Both the position numbers and the translations under genes were made by a program. This document shows positions 9,051 to 19,684 of a DNA stretch of 64,000 nt, in pieces. Numbering within the stretch: the stretch's first letter is position 1; every line of letters begins with the position of its first letter. The notes beneath the pieces are model-generated. The model did not search any database. It had not been told where the DNA came from and was given only the letters and a program-made list of their open reading frames with translations. The stretch comes from Thermohalobaculum xanthum (GTDB lineage: Bacteria > Pseudomonadota > Alphaproteobacteria > Rhodobacterales > Rhodobacteraceae), in assembly GCF_016623495.1 (NCBI RefSeq), contig NZ_JAEHHL010000002.1, forward strand, positions 124,001 through 188,000, read 5' to 3'.

Positions 9051-10564
9051 CCGCGCGACCCGGGCTTGCCACCGTCCGCCATCGCGATCCAGTTTTGCAG
9101 CAGCACCTTCTCGAAGCCCCGTGCGCGTCCCATCCAGGCCCGGTCGATGTGTGACACCCCGCCCGAGCGCCGGTCGAGATCGTTCGAGAACACCGCGAAG
9201 GCCAGCCGCCGGCCGCCGGGCGTGATGACATAACCCGCAAGACCGCGCACGAAGTCCATCGTCCCCGTCTTGGCCACGATCAGCAGCTTGTCGTGGTCGA
9301 GGCCGTCGCCCTTGGTCGCGACGTTATAGGGACGCAGCAGCCGCGCAACGCCTCCTGGCAGGCGCGGATCGGTCCGCTCGGCCCCCTCCGGCACGGGCCG
9401 GGTCGTCGCCGCGCGCAGGAAGGCCACCATCCGCTCGGCCGAGACGCGCGAGCGCGTGGTCAGGCCCGAGTGATTGGCGAAGGCAAAGCCCGGATCGTCG
9501 ACCGGGAAACCCGCGAACGCCCCGGCCCACCGGTTCATCGCCGCGGCGGAGCCCATGGGGCTGCCCAGCTCACCGCTCGACGCCTGCCCCACCACCTCGG
9601 CGGTCAGGTTGGTCGAATGATGCAGCATGCCCTCGAGTATCCCGACCAGCGGCGCGCTGCGCTGCGTGGCGAGGATAACGTCCTGCGGTCCGGAGGCGCC
9701 CGGCACGGCCTCGGGCAGCGCGATCCCCTGCGTCGCGCAGAGCGCCGCGAACACCTCGCCGGCATAAGCCGCGGGCTGGCGCACCGGCAGCCAGCGTCCG
9801 CCCCGGCGCTTCAACTCGCGCCCCGCGATCTGCCAGACCTCGGAATCGCCTTGCGTCGAATAGGCGAAGACGTTCAGGTCCGGTGCGTCCGAGGCGACGA
9901 CGCGCACGCCCTTGACCCCCGGATCGAGCCGCAGCGCCCTAGCGCTGACGCGGATGTCCGAAGGCCCTGCCTTGTCCGGCCATTCGACGCGCACCCGGTT
10001 GAAATTGAGGTTTAGCCCCGAGATCGCGGGGTTGTAGGCCGCGTCCTCGGGCTGTGACGGGTCGATCGCGGCGATCTCGGGCGCGTGCCCCGGATCGACC
10101 AGGAACCGCCCCGTGATCCGCCGCACGCCCGCCCTCTGCAACGCCATCACCAGCGGCAGCAGCGCGTCGGTGTCCAGCTCGGGGTCCCAGCCGCCGGCCA
10201 GCACGAGGTCCCCCTCGATCCGGTCACCCACGACGCGCCCACGCATGGCAAGCCGCGTCTCGAACCGGTGTCCGGGGCCCAGCCGCTCGAGCGCGTAGGC
10301 CGCGGTCGGCAGCTTGGCGACCGAGGCAGGCGCCTGCGGGACGCGCGCCTCATGCGCGTCCAGAATAGTGCCGCGGTCAAGGTCGACGACCAGCCACGAA
10401 CTGACGCCGCTTGGCGCCTGCGGCAGCGTCACGACCGCCGGCACCCCCCGGGCGCCGCCCGGCCGCGGCCTTGGCAGCGGCGCCTCGAACGCAAGGGCGC
10501 CACGCGCCAGCGCCGTGGCGAGCAGCCCCGCAAGAACCGCCCGCCGTCGAATTCCAGTCGTCAT
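9047..10564 (-). CDS. dacB: D-alanyl-D-alanine carboxypeptidase/endopeptidase (PBP4 type)
   Basis: A 505-residue class C low-molecular-mass penicillin-binding protein that trims peptidoglycan in the periplasm. It has an N-terminal export signal (RRRAVLAGLLATALARGALA, Tat-like twin arginine). The active-site SxxK is SVAK at residues 81-84, the SxN motif is STN in HHSTNLTAEV, and the KTG triad is in AKTGTMDFVRGLAGY. A large insert between SxxK and SxN is normal for PBP4/DacB. It lies 97 bases downstream of nadD on the same strand and could be cotranscribed. Confidence 0.92.
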   Translation of the reverse strand: MTTGIRRRAVLAGLLATALARGALAFEAPLPRPRPGGARGVPAVVTLPQAPSGVSSWLVVDLDRGTILDAHEARVPQAPASVAKLPTAAYALERLGPGHRFETRLAMRGRVVGDRIEGDLVLAGGWDPELDTDALLPLVMALQRAGVRRITGRFLVDPGHAPEIAAIDPSQPEDAAYNPAISGLNLNFNRVRVEWPDKAGPSDIRVSARALRLDPGVKGVRVVASDAPDLNVFAYSTQGDSEVWQIAGRELKRRGGRWLPVRQPAAYAGEVFAALCATQGIALPEAVPGASGPQDVILATQRSAPLVGILEGMLHHSTNLTAEVVGQASSGELGSPMGSAAAMNRWAGAFAGFPVDDPGFAFANHSGLTTRSRVSAERMVAFLRAATTRPVPEGAERTDPRLPGGVARLLRPYNVATKGDGLDHDKLLIVAKTGTMDFVRGLAGYVITPGGRRLAFAVFSNDLDRRSGGVSHIDRAWMGRARGFEKVLLQNWIAMADGGKPGSRG

Positions 10565-10661
10565 TCTGTCTCCGCCACCGGCTTCGCTGAACCGAGTCTC
10601 CCAGAGTGCCCATCACCGCGCAAGCGCCACCCGGCGCGATCGCCTCAGATCGCGGCGGCAG

Positions 10662-11261
10662 TCATGGCCAGTGACCGCGCGCCCGGATGCCGGTCGATGA
10701 CGCCTCCGACATCGGGCCGGTCAGCAGCACCCAGCCGGGGCCCCCGTCCCGGCCCAGCCCCGCCGCCGCCGAGGGCGGCCACCGCAGCCGCGCGAAACGC
10801 CGCGCGGCCGGCGAGAGCCCGGCCCTGAGCTGCTCGCCGGGCCGGGCCATGACGCCGACCGGATGGCGCGTGATGATCTCGTCCCACCGCTCCCAGCGGT
10901 GAAAGCTCGCGAGGTTGTCCGCCCCCATCAGCCAGACGAAGCGCACGCCGGGATAGCGCGCGCTCAGCCGCTCCAGCGTGTCGGCGGTGTAGCGGCTGCC
11001 AAGGCGCGCCTCGATATCCGTGACCAGCACCCGCGGGTCCCGCACCAGCGCCCGCGCTGCCGCCACGCGACGCGCAAGCTCCGCCGGGCCGCGGGTCTTC
11101 AACGGATTGCCGGGCGAGACCAGCCACCACACGCGGTCCAGCGCAAGCGCGCGCAGCGCCCAGCGGGTGATATGAAGATGCCCCTCGTGTGGCGGGTCGA
11201 ACGAGCCGCCGAGAAGGCCGATCCGCTGGCCGGGGAAGGCGATTGGGTCGCTCGGTGGCAC
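10662..11261 (-). CDS. nadD: Nicotinate-nucleotide adenylyltransferase
   Basis: NadD transfers AMP to nicotinate mononucleotide in NAD biosynthesis. The nucleotidyltransferase signature [11 protein letters not shown] is at residues 18-28 and the C-terminal substrate motif is SSTGIR near the end. Length is 199 residues from the GTG at 11261, matching the family; an ATG at 11405 would add 48 residues of poor coding quality and is rejected. The usual partner rsfS is not present. The remaining uncertainty is the exact start. Confidence 0.9.
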   Translation of the reverse strand: MPPSDPIAFPGQRIGLLGGSFDPPHEGHLHITRWALRALALDRVWWLVSPGNPLKTRGPAELARRVAAARALVRDPRVLVTDIEARLGSRYTADTLERLSARYPGVRFVWLMGADNLASFHRWERWDEIITRHPVGVMARPGEQLRAGLSPAARRFARLRWPPSAAAGLGRDGGPGWVLLTGPMSEASSTGIRARGHWP

Positions 11262-11452
11262 GAGATCGGCCGCTTTCCGCTCTGTGACGCAAGGACGCCT
11301 AGTGGCGCGAGGCGCAGCCACCCTGTCAAGCCCGGGCACGACCGGACGCGCGCTGTCGGGACCGGGCGGCGGAAGCCGGAAAATCCCCGGCGGCCAAACC
11401 ATCACTCCGGCCGGCTCGCCGGTGCCGGCACATCGTGGCGCTGCCGCGAAAA

Positions 11453-11478
11453 GGGCCGCGCCATCCCCGGCGCGGCCC
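11453..11478 (-). terminator. Intrinsic terminator after the solute-binding protein gene
   Basis: A perfect 10-bp stem GGGCCGCGCC/GGCGCGGCCC with a 6-base loop lies 22 bases beyond the solute-binding-protein stop. On the minus strand it is followed by TTTT (complement of 11449-11452). Confidence 0.7.
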
Positions 11479-11500
11479 CCTCTTTGCCGTCAGGCTGCCG

Positions 11501-13033
11501 TCAGGCGAACCACCAGCGCTCGACCAGCTTGTGACCGTCCATGTCCCAGTTCGACGCCATCGCGCCGTGATCCAGCTTGGTGGACCGCGCGAAGACGTAG
11601 GACGAGAACATCGGGATCACCGAGCCGCCCTCGTCACGGCAGATCATCTGCATCTCGCGATAGATGTCGCGCCGCTTGTCGGAATCGAGCTCGGCACGCC
11701 CCTCCTTGAGGAGCTTGTCGAAGCGCTCGTTCGACCAGAACGCCTCGTTCCAGTCCGCACCCGACTGGTAGACCTGGCTGAACATCCAGTCCTCGGTCGG
11801 GCGGCCGCCCCAGTACGAGCCGCACCAGCCCTTCTTCATCCAGACGTCGGACCAGTAGCCGTCCGAGGGCTCGCGCACCACGTTGATGGTGATGCCGGCC
11901 TTCGCAGCGGTCTCCGAGTAGAGGATGCCTGCGTCGACCGCGCCGGCGAAGGCCGCCTCGGACATGTGCAGATCCACCGTGAGGTTGTCGAGGCCCGCCT
12001 GCTTGAGGTGGAACTTCGCCTTGTCGGCATCATAGGCGCGCTGCTCGAGGTCGGTGGCCAGGTAGGTGTTGGCCGGGCCGATCGGATGGTCATTGCCCAG
12101 GGTGCCGTAGCCCTGCAGGATCTTCTGCAGAAGCTCCTCGCGGTCCAGCGCATACTTCAGCGCCAGCCGGATCTCGTTGTTGTCGAAGGGCGCCTGCGTC
12201 GACAGCATCGGCAGTGTGTAGTGCTGATTGCCGTTGGTCTGCTCGACCGCCACGCCCGGGGCACGCTTGAGCCGCGCGACCGTCTTCAGGTCGACGCGGT
12301 CGATCACGTCGACCTCGCCCGTCAGCAGCGCGTTGGTGCGCGCCGCCGCATCCACGATCGCGATCTGCTCGACCGCATCAAAATGCGCGCGATCCGACTT
12401 CCAGTAGTCCTTGTGCTTCTCGTAGGTGCCGCGCACGCCGGGCTCGAACGAGGTGATCTTGTAGGGACCGCAGCCGATGCCCTGCGTCCAGTCGATCTTG
12501 CCGTCGGCGGCGGGCATGATCGCGAGGTGATAGTCCGAGACGATGTAGGGAAAGTCGGCGTTGCCGCCCGACAGCACCACCACCACGTTGTCGCCGTCGG
12601 CCTTGATATCTTCGATCTGGCTCACGATTCCGGCAGCGGCCGACTTCGAGTCCGGCCCGCGGTGATAGTTGATCGAGGCCACCACGTCGTCGGGCGTCAC
12701 GTCCTTGCCGTTGTGGAAGGTCACGCCCTTGCGGATCTTGAAGACCCACTGCTTGGCGTCGGGGCTCGCCTCCCAGCTTTCGGCCAGCTCGGGCGCCAGT
12801 CCGTTGTTCTGGTCGATCTCGGTCAGGTAGTTGTTATAGATGAAGCCTTGGCCGATGGTGAAGTCGTTCTCCCAGACGCCGGGATCCAGGTTGTCCGTGG
12901 TCGAGCCATGCGCCCTGCCGATGCGCATCGTGCCGCCCTGCTTCGGCGTCTGGGCCATGGCCCGGGGCGCCGCCACAAGCGCGGCGCCCGCGGCCCCGAG
13001 CTTCAGAAGCTGGCGACGGTCGAGTTCATTCAT
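11501..13033 (-). CDS. ABC transporter substrate-binding protein, peptide/nickel family 5
   Basis: A 510-residue periplasmic binding protein of the extracellular solute-binding family 5 (DppA/OppA type). The N-terminus MNELDRRQLLKLGAAGAALVA is a twin-arginine signal ending at AMA-QTP. The body has family features such as LAPELAESWEASPDAKQWVF and RLALKYALDREELL. The start at 13033 follows GGGAG. The ligand cannot be read from sequence; peptides, opines or metal chelates are possible. There is no permease or ATPase gene beside it, so it is an orphan component that must work with transporter parts encoded elsewhere. Confidence 0.9.
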   Translation of the reverse strand: MNELDRRQLLKLGAAGAALVAAPRAMAQTPKQGGTMRIGRAHGSTTDNLDPGVWENDFTIGQGFIYNNYLTEIDQNNGLAPELAESWEASPDAKQWVFKIRKGVTFHNGKDVTPDDVVASINYHRGPDSKSAAAGIVSQIEDIKADGDNVVVVLSGGNADFPYIVSDYHLAIMPAADGKIDWTQGIGCGPYKITSFEPGVRGTYEKHKDYWKSDRAHFDAVEQIAIVDAAARTNALLTGEVDVIDRVDLKTVARLKRAPGVAVEQTNGNQHYTLPMLSTQAPFDNNEIRLALKYALDREELLQKILQGYGTLGNDHPIGPANTYLATDLEQRAYDADKAKFHLKQAGLDNLTVDLHMSEAAFAGAVDAGILYSETAAKAGITINVVREPSDGYWSDVWMKKGWCGSYWGGRPTEDWMFSQVYQSGADWNEAFWSNERFDKLLKEGRAELDSDKRRDIYREMQMICRDEGGSVIPMFSSYVFARSTKLDHGAMASNWDMDGHKLVERWWFA

Positions 13034-13282
13034 GAGGATACTCCCTGCGGGGGTCTTTTCGGTCGTGTCCGCTGTGACGCAGCCGCCCCCGGCCGACATC
13101 GGTCACGTTTGCGCCGCTTGCGACGCGGCCGCGCCAGTCTTCCCCGAAATCCCGCGTCGCGCCAGCCCATTTGCGGCACTTGGGAGATCACATCCGGGCG
13201 AAAGCTGCGGCGCTTGCACGCGTTGCGCCCCGCTACCGGATCCCCGACCCTTGCCCGGACCAGAAATCGTGGGAGGACGCGC

Positions 13283-14122
13283 GTGAAGACCGGCAACTCC
13301 ACGGAAAAGAAGCGCCCGCTCGACCGCCTCGACATGAGCCCGAGCCTCGACCGCGAAACCTACGAGAAGAAGCTCGCGCGGGTTCAGAAGCGGCTTCAGC
13401 GCATCCAGCACGCCTATCTCTTCTCGGGCAACTCGGCGGTCGTCGTGTTCGAGGGCTGGGACGCCGCCGGCAAGGGCGGGGCGATCCGCCGGATCGCTGC
13501 GGTGCTCGACCCGCGCAGCTTCAAGGTCTGGCCGATCAGCGCGCCGCGAAAGTACTACCTGCAACGCCACTTCCTCACGCGCTTCATCGAACGCCTGCCG
13601 CCCAATGGCGCGATTTCCGTCTTCGACCGCTCCTGGTATGGCCGGGTCCTGGTCGAGAGGGTCGAGAACCTCACCCCCGCCTCCCGCTGGAAGGCCGCCT
13701 ACCGCGAGATCAACGACTTCGAGCGGATGCTGACCGACGACGGCACGCGCATCGTGAAGCTGTTCTTCCACGTCACGCCCGACGAGCAGCTCAGGCGGTT
13801 CGAGCGGCGGCTCGTCGACCCGATGAAGCGCTGGAAGCTGACCTATGACGACTTCCGCAACCGCGGCCGCTGGCAGGATTACGAGGCGGCGATCAACGAC
13901 ATGCTCGAACGCACCTCGACCCGCCACGCGCCCTGGACGCTGATCGCCGCCAACGACAAGAAGCACGCCCGCATCACGGCGCTGACCCAGATCGCCAGCC
14001 GGCTGGGCCGCGGCGTCGACCTCTCGCCACCGACGATCGACCCTCGGGTGATCGAGGCCGCGCGCAGCGAGTTCGGGCTCTCGGACGACATGATCGACGC
14101 CCTTGCCGGGCGGGCCCGCTAG
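13283..14122 (+). CDS. ppk2: Polyphosphate kinase 2 family protein
   Basis: A 279-residue single-domain PPK2 enzyme, which moves phosphate between polyphosphate and nucleotides. The Walker A variant GWDAAGKGG is at residues 58-66; downstream are the family blocks VFDRSWYGRVLVERVE and the lid region RRLVDPMKRWKLTYDD. The GTG start at 13283 is fixed by GGGAGG at 13271-13276, seven bases upstream; a much longer open frame runs through this point but its upstream part is antisense to the solute-binding protein gene. Whether it prefers making nucleoside triphosphates or polyphosphate is not decidable here. Confidence 0.92.
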   Translation: MKTGNSTEKKRPLDRLDMSPSLDRETYEKKLARVQKRLQRIQHAYLFSGNSAVVVFEGWDAAGKGGAIRRIAAVLDPRSFKVWPISAPRKYYLQRHFLTRFIERLPPNGAISVFDRSWYGRVLVERVENLTPASRWKAAYREINDFERMLTDDGTRIVKLFFHVTPDEQLRRFERRLVDPMKRWKLTYDDFRNRGRWQDYEAAINDMLERTSTRHAPWTLIAANDKKHARITALTQIASRLGRGVDLSPPTIDPRVIEAARSEFGLSDDMIDALAGRAR

Positions 14123-14196
14123 GCCGCCGCAGGCCCGCCCTAAGGGCATCACCGACGGCTTCTCCCGTGGCAGCGCCGGGCGCGCCCCGGTGCCGC

Positions 14197-14225
14197 TTGA
14201 ACCGCGCCGCCCCCCTACACTATAA
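14197..14225 (+). promoter_or_regulatory. Housekeeping promoter of ettA
   Basis: TTGAAC (14197-14202), a 17-base spacer and CTATAA (14220-14225) form a near-consensus sigma-70 promoter 36 bases before the ettA start. It would also transcribe the AT-rich gene behind ettA. Confidence 0.6.
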
Positions 14226-14261
14226 GGCGCGCGTTCACCCAGCACCCGTCGAGGATCGAGA

Positions 14262-15929
<1,668 letters not shown>

Positions 15930-15935
15930 CGCCTG

Positions 15936-16955
15936 TTGGCCGGAAGAAAGCAACATTTCATTCCACAACTCCTTCAGCGTGGATTTTCAACGCGTCGAAA
16001 GAACGAGAACTACGTTCATACATTTTTTCGTGATGGGAGATACTTTTTTACAAACACCATAAATATTGGCGCTGAGAGAGATTTTTACACTTTCGAAGGC
16101 GCATCATCTCTAGATGACGCAATCACTCATTATGAAGATAGCATTCACTCCGCCCTGCGATTAATATCATGCCATCCTTCCGGCCCTATATATTGCGAAT
16201 TTATCCCGAAATTAATCGTCCATTTCGAGATTAGAACGAAGACTTTTCGCAATAACCTCCTCAACTCTACCGACGCCCTTATGGACGAGGCTGCCAAATG
16301 GTTTAGCTGCCCCAAAACTCTTATGCGATTGCTGGAAACTCACCTTGAGAGAAATCCACACGTTATCACAAACATATTGAAAGAAAATGGGCTAACTACA
16401 TCAAATATAGTCACTATGAAACCACTTATTAAATCTATAATTATAAAGTTTATTACTGAGTACGCCCCAATTATTTCGAATAGATTTGAAATATCCTTTT
16501 CTGAGATTAAAAAATCACTCAATTACTCGATAAGAAATGCGCAAATTACGCTCTTAGAAGAGGAACTAGCGCCGGAGCCGCGTGTTAAGCGATATTCTAA
16601 TCTTTCTTTCAGATTGGTTGAGGCAGATTATCCTATTTTTATTCTTCCAGACAGCATAATTACGGTCGAAGAAAATGGAATTTGGAGACCATTTCTGACT
16701 AATCCAGATGAATTAACAGCAGTCTGCCTCCCAATCTCCCCCACCAAGTGCTTGATTGGGGAGAACGAGGGGAGCGTTGTTGTGGAGAGAAAAATACCTT
16801 ACCATTCTGCGAGCTGTTCCTATGGCTTTTTCATCGCCGGCGAGCAAAATAATCGAAATATTAAGCTATCCGAGTTAATTGGAAAAAACTCGCAATTATT
16901 AACTGAAGAAGAGATGCGATTATTATTCGATGAGATACTGCTTAAATTGACATAA
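15936..16955 (+). CDS. DUF4238 domain protein, AT-rich and probably acquired
   Basis: A 339-residue protein starting with TTG at 15936. The N-terminus KQHFIPQLLQRGF is the diagnostic DUF4238 opening (HFxPQxxLRxF), a family of unknown function scattered across bacteria and sometimes located in defence or mobile regions. The coding sequence is strongly AT-rich and uses codons such as ATA, AGA and TTA that are almost absent in the flanking genes, a clear sign of recent transfer. The start is set by a GAGG contributed by the last codons of ettA (15922-15925), so translation may depend on ettA. A later in-frame ATG would remove the HFIPQ motif. Function not known. Confidence 0.8.
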   Translation: MAGRKQHFIPQLLQRGFSTRRKNENYVHTFFRDGRYFFTNTINIGAERDFYTFEGASSLDDAITHYEDSIHSALRLISCHPSGPIYCEFIPKLIVHFEIRTKTFRNNLLNSTDALMDEAAKWFSCPKTLMRLLETHLERNPHVITNILKENGLTTSNIVTMKPLIKSIIIKFITEYAPIISNRFEISFSEIKKSLNYSIRNAQITLLEEELAPEPRVKRYSNLSFRLVEADYPIFILPDSIITVEENGIWRPFLTNPDELTAVCLPISPTKCLIGENEGSVVVERKIPYHSASCSYGFFIAGEQNNRNIKLSELIGKNSQLLTEEEMRLLFDEILLKLT

Positions 16956-17102
16956 CGTCGACAGCGCGCTTAACGGAAGTGAAAGCCGGCTCCGACCGAG
17001 CCGCCCAACCATCCGTCCTGCGCGACGCCCGACACTTCTGCCTCCTCCCACCCGCTCGGACTTCAAGGCGGACGGATGGCTGCGGCCAACCGCTCCGCCA
17101 CC

Positions 17103-17126
17103 GGGCGAGGCCCGAAAGCCCCGCCC
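17103..17126 (-). terminator. Hairpin downstream of the fasciclin gene
   Basis: On the minus strand a 9-bp stem (one G-U pair) GGGCGGGGC/GCCTCGCCC with a 6-base loop lies just past the fasciclin stop. There is no U-tract, so it may only stabilise the mRNA 3' end. Confidence 0.35.
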
Positions 17127-17142
17127 GATCCTCACCCCACCC

Positions 17143-17634
17143 TTAAGGCAGGATCACCGTGTCGATGACGTGGATCACGCCGTTCGAGGCCTCGATGTCG
17201 GCCGTCGTCACGATGGCCTCGTCGACCACGACGCCGCCGCCGGTCGCGTCGATGGCGACGGCCGATCCCTGCACGGTCTTGGCCGACAGCTTCTGGCCCG
17301 CGATGTCAGCCGACATCACCTTGCCCGGCACCACGTGGTAGGTCAGCACCGCGACAAGCTGGTCCTTGTTCTCGGGCTTTAGCAGCGCTTCGACCGTGCC
17401 GTCGGGCAGCTTGGCGAAGGCCGCGTCGGTGGGGGCGAAGACCGTGAACGGCCCGTCCGACTTCAGCGTATCGACCAGGCCCGCCGCCTGCACCGCCGCG
17501 ACCAGGGTGTTGAAGTCGTCCGCCGCGACCGCGGTGTCGACGATGTCGGGCTGCGGCGCCGCGGCCTGCATGCTGGGCGTCTGGCTGCAGGCGGCGAGCG
17601 CGAGCGCGCCGGCCACGAGAAGGGCACGGATCAT
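17143..17634 (-). CDS. Fasciclin (FAS1) domain lipoprotein
   Basis: A 163-residue exported protein with a lipoprotein signal ([16 protein letters not shown], lipobox LAAC with Cys16) and one FAS1 domain. The H1 block ([15 protein letters not shown]) and H2 block ([13 protein letters not shown], then [13 protein letters not shown]) are both clear. FAS1 domains mediate cell-surface adhesion and sometimes metal binding. GGAGA precedes the ATG. It is separated from its neighbours by intergenic gaps, so it is probably monocistronic. Confidence 0.9.
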   Translation of the reverse strand: MIRALLVAGALALAACSQTPSMQAAAPQPDIVDTAVAADDFNTLVAAVQAAGLVDTLKSDGPFTVFAPTDAAFAKLPDGTVEALLKPENKDQLVAVLTYHVVPGKVMSADIAGQKLSAKTVQGSAVAIDATGGGVVVDEAIVTTADIEASNGVIHVIDTVILP

Positions 17635-17841
17635 CTGGGGTCTCCTTGTTCATTCCGACAATGGACAGATGGACGGGCGAACTAGCCGCGCCGCCCGGCC
17701 CGTCAACGTGCCGCCCAGCGAGGAATGAACGTTTTCCACAGGGCGGAAGCGCCGCCCCGAACGGCGCCGAGCGGGGCCGGGGCCGCCGTCACCCTGCCCC
17801 GCACCCTGCCCCGCGCCGTGCCCTGCGCGCGAGCGCCGCCC

Positions 17842-18249
17842 TCAGTCCAGCTGCCGGATGAAGGTCGCCCGTGCATCGCCGCGGCGCGAGGTGTAGTTGG
17901 CCTGCAGCGTGTTGGGCCCGGTCATCACGTAGGTGACGCGCGCCCAGCCCGCATCGACCGTGAGCGTGTCGCCCGAGATCGGCGAGCCCGGGTCCATCTG
18001 GCTCCCCGGCGGTCGCTCGCCGCAGTTCCACCATGAATAGAGGACCTTGGCCGACGTGCCCGTGACCTCGCTCACCTCGATCGAGCCCATGCAGCCGTCG
18101 CCCCAGCTGCCGACCCACTTGCCGCCCCACTGCTGCTTGGCGGCCGCGACCTCGGCCGCCGGCAACGGTGCCGCGGGCTCGCCGCCCGACTGGCAGGCGG
18201 CAAGAAGGGCGACCGCGCAGCCGCCCAGGATCATCTGAAAATTCCTCAT
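17842..18249 (-). CDS. Small outer-membrane lipoprotein of unknown function
   Basis: A 135-residue lipoprotein: MRNFQMILGGCAVALLAAC with lipobox Cys19. The mature part contains GGKWVGSWGDGCMGSIEV and YSWWNCGERPPG, a small beta-rich domain with two cysteines that might form a disulfide. I do not recognise a named family, although this resembles short hypothetical lipoproteins with a WxGxW-type repeat. The ATG at 18249 is chosen because AAGGGGAA precedes it and the signal peptide starts there; an upstream in-frame start would bury the signal. Confidence 0.7.
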   Translation of the reverse strand: MRNFQMILGGCAVALLAACQSGGEPAAPLPAAEVAAAKQQWGGKWVGSWGDGCMGSIEVSEVTGTSAKVLYSWWNCGERPPGSQMDPGSPISGDTLTVDAGWARVTYVMTGPNTLQANYTSRRGDARATFIRQLD

Positions 18250-18359
18250 GGCAAAATTCCCCTTCGGTCCGGGGCCGGTCCGCCCGGATCGCGGCCTCCC
18301 CGTGAGCCGATCATATCCCGGATGCCGGTCCCCTTCACGCGCGCCCACGCGGGATTGCC

Positions 18360-18388
18360 TTGCATTTGGGGCCGGAAACGGCCATATC
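18360..18388 (+). promoter_or_regulatory. Putative promoter of the cold-shock gene
   Basis: TTGCAT (18360-18365), 17 bases, CATATC (18383-18388). Transcription from about 18395 would leave a leader of roughly 115 bases before the ATG, the long 5' UTR typical of cspA-type genes. Confidence 0.4.
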
Positions 18389-18510
18389 GGCTCTGCGACG
18401 TTATCTCTATCGAACTGCTGTCTCCCTAACCGGCTTCAGTCACTCGATCTTGTCATGACTGCGCCGGGCTGCCGCATATCGCGGGCAGCGATCACAAAGG
18501 AGATACTCAC

Positions 18511-18720
18511 ATGGCCAACGGCACTGTGAAGTGGTTCAACGCCACCAAGGGTTTCGGTTTCATTCAGCCCGAGGGCGGCGCGAAGGACGTGTTCGTGCAC
18601 ATCTCGGCGCTCGAGCGTGCGGGCATCGACCGTCTCGATGACGGCCAGAAGGTGACCTTCGACCTCGAGACCGGCCGCGACGGCCGCCAGTCGGCCGGCA
18701 ACCTGCAGCTCGCCGACTGA
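18511..18720 (+). CDS. Cold-shock protein (CspA family)
   Basis: A 69-residue single cold-shock domain that binds single-stranded RNA and DNA. RNP1 appears as KGFGFI (residues 13-18) and RNP2 as VFVHIS. AAAGGAGA lies in front of the ATG. A strong bidirectional hairpin terminator follows. One unusual point is the single aromatic-poor loop [15 protein letters not shown] at the end, still within family variation. Confidence 0.95.
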   Translation: MANGTVKWFNATKGFGFIQPEGGAKDVFVHISALERAGIDRLDDGQKVTFDLETGRDGRQSAGNLQLAD

Positions 18721-18772
18721 CATACCGCCGCGACGGCGCGCGCCTCATCGCGCCGCGCCTCCGGCAGCCTTC

Positions 18773-18803
18773 AAGGCCGGCGCATCTCTGCGCCGGCCTT
18801 TCT
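18773..18803. terminator. Bidirectional terminator between the cold-shock and cNMP genes
   Basis: An 11-bp perfect stem AAGGCCGGCGC/GCGCCGGCCTT with a 6-base loop, TTT on the plus side and TT on the minus side. It can serve both convergent genes. Confidence 0.75.
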
Positions 18804-18832
18804 CATGCCTGCCCCCTGCGTCCGGCGCGGCC

Positions 18833-19207
18833 TCAGCCGGTCCGCGTGCCCCAGGACATGCTGACATTGCTCTGCTTGAGCCGCTGCACCAGCACGCGCA
18901 GGTATTCCAGTGCCTCCTCGTGGTCCGTCTCGAGCAGCTTCAGGAACGCCTCGCCGGAATAGACCTTGCAGGTCATGTCCTCGACCGCGACGACGGTGGC
19001 CGATCGCGGCGCGCCGTCGAAGGCGCTCATCTCGCCGATGAACTCGCCCGGGCCGCAGGTCGCGGCGACCATGGTCATGCCCCAGTGCTCGCGCCCCTTG
19101 CCGCGCACCCGCACCTCGGCGGCGCCCGACAGGATCTTGTAGCACTCGGTGCCGTTCGAGCCTTCCTCGAAGATCGTCTCGCCCGACCTGAACCGGACCT
19201 CGCTCAT
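18833..19207 (-). CDS. Stand-alone cyclic-nucleotide-binding domain protein
   Basis: A 124-residue protein consisting of a single cNMP-binding beta-barrel with no DNA-binding domain. The phosphate-binding cassette region reads GEFIGEMSAFDGAPRSATV, where the Arg of the RSA motif contacts the cyclic phosphate in known CRP-type domains. It starts at ATG 19207 with AAGGAG upstream. The protein probably modulates a partner through cAMP or cGMP binding, but no partner is encoded beside it. A second protein of this kind lies at 53817-54281. Confidence 0.8.
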   Translation of the reverse strand: MSEVRFRSGETIFEEGSNGTECYKILSGAAEVRVRGKGREHWGMTMVAATCGPGEFIGEMSAFDGAPRSATVVAVEDMTCKVYSGEAFLKLLETDHEEALEYLRVLVQRLKQSNVSMSWGTRTG

Positions 19208-19684
19208 CGGCCACGCTCCTTCGCCTGAACGCGCGCAGCGGCCGTGGGCCGCGCGCCGACCCTCGCGGCGCGAAGCCTAGCACGGATCGCGCGGCGCGGC
19301 GCGCGTGGCGGCACGCGGTTTGGCCCCCTGTGCCGTGTTGGCCGGCGCGGTGATGGGCACGGCTGTCGGCACGGCACGGCCGGCCACCCCGGAACCGCCG
19401 CCGCGCTCGCGAGTTGTATCAGAGTGATACGCCCCGTTCTTCACGGGGGGCGGATTGCGGCGGCGCCCTCGCGGTGTCGATTCTCCGCCTGAGTCAATGA
19501 ATTTTCTTTGAAATTTTCTTTAATCCACAAGTAAAGCCTGTGAACAGGAAAATACTGGTCGCCCCCTGAATCCCTCTTGCAGCCGGGCACCCAAGACAAC
19601 ATACTCGAAGCGTTGAGTGGTGCTTTCTCCAGATCTCGTTTTTTCGAGTTTTCTCAAGCCTTTGAACTCCAGGACGGGTGATTC
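19208..19684. other. 477-bp intergenic region with a perfect palindrome and an AT-rich leader
   Basis: No convincing gene is seen on either strand. It holds the palindrome at 19416-19430 and, from about 19495 to 19545, an AT-rich stretch unlike its surroundings that probably contains the promoter of the gene at 19685. Confidence 0.6.
19416..19430. promoter_or_regulatory. Perfect inverted repeat GTATCA-GAG-TGATAC
   Basis: Two 6-bp arms around a 3-base centre form an operator-like site in a long intergenic region between divergent genes (19207 leftward, 19685 rightward). The binding protein is unknown. Confidence 0.35.

Noticed and set aside
10662..11405. Longer NadD starting at 11405
   Set aside because: Adds 48 residues with no homology-like features before the [11 protein letters not shown] motif.
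11435..13282. N-terminal extension of the ppk2 open frame by some 600 codons
   Set aside because: It runs antisense to the solute-binding protein; a GTG with GGGAGG at 13283 gives a normal PPK2.
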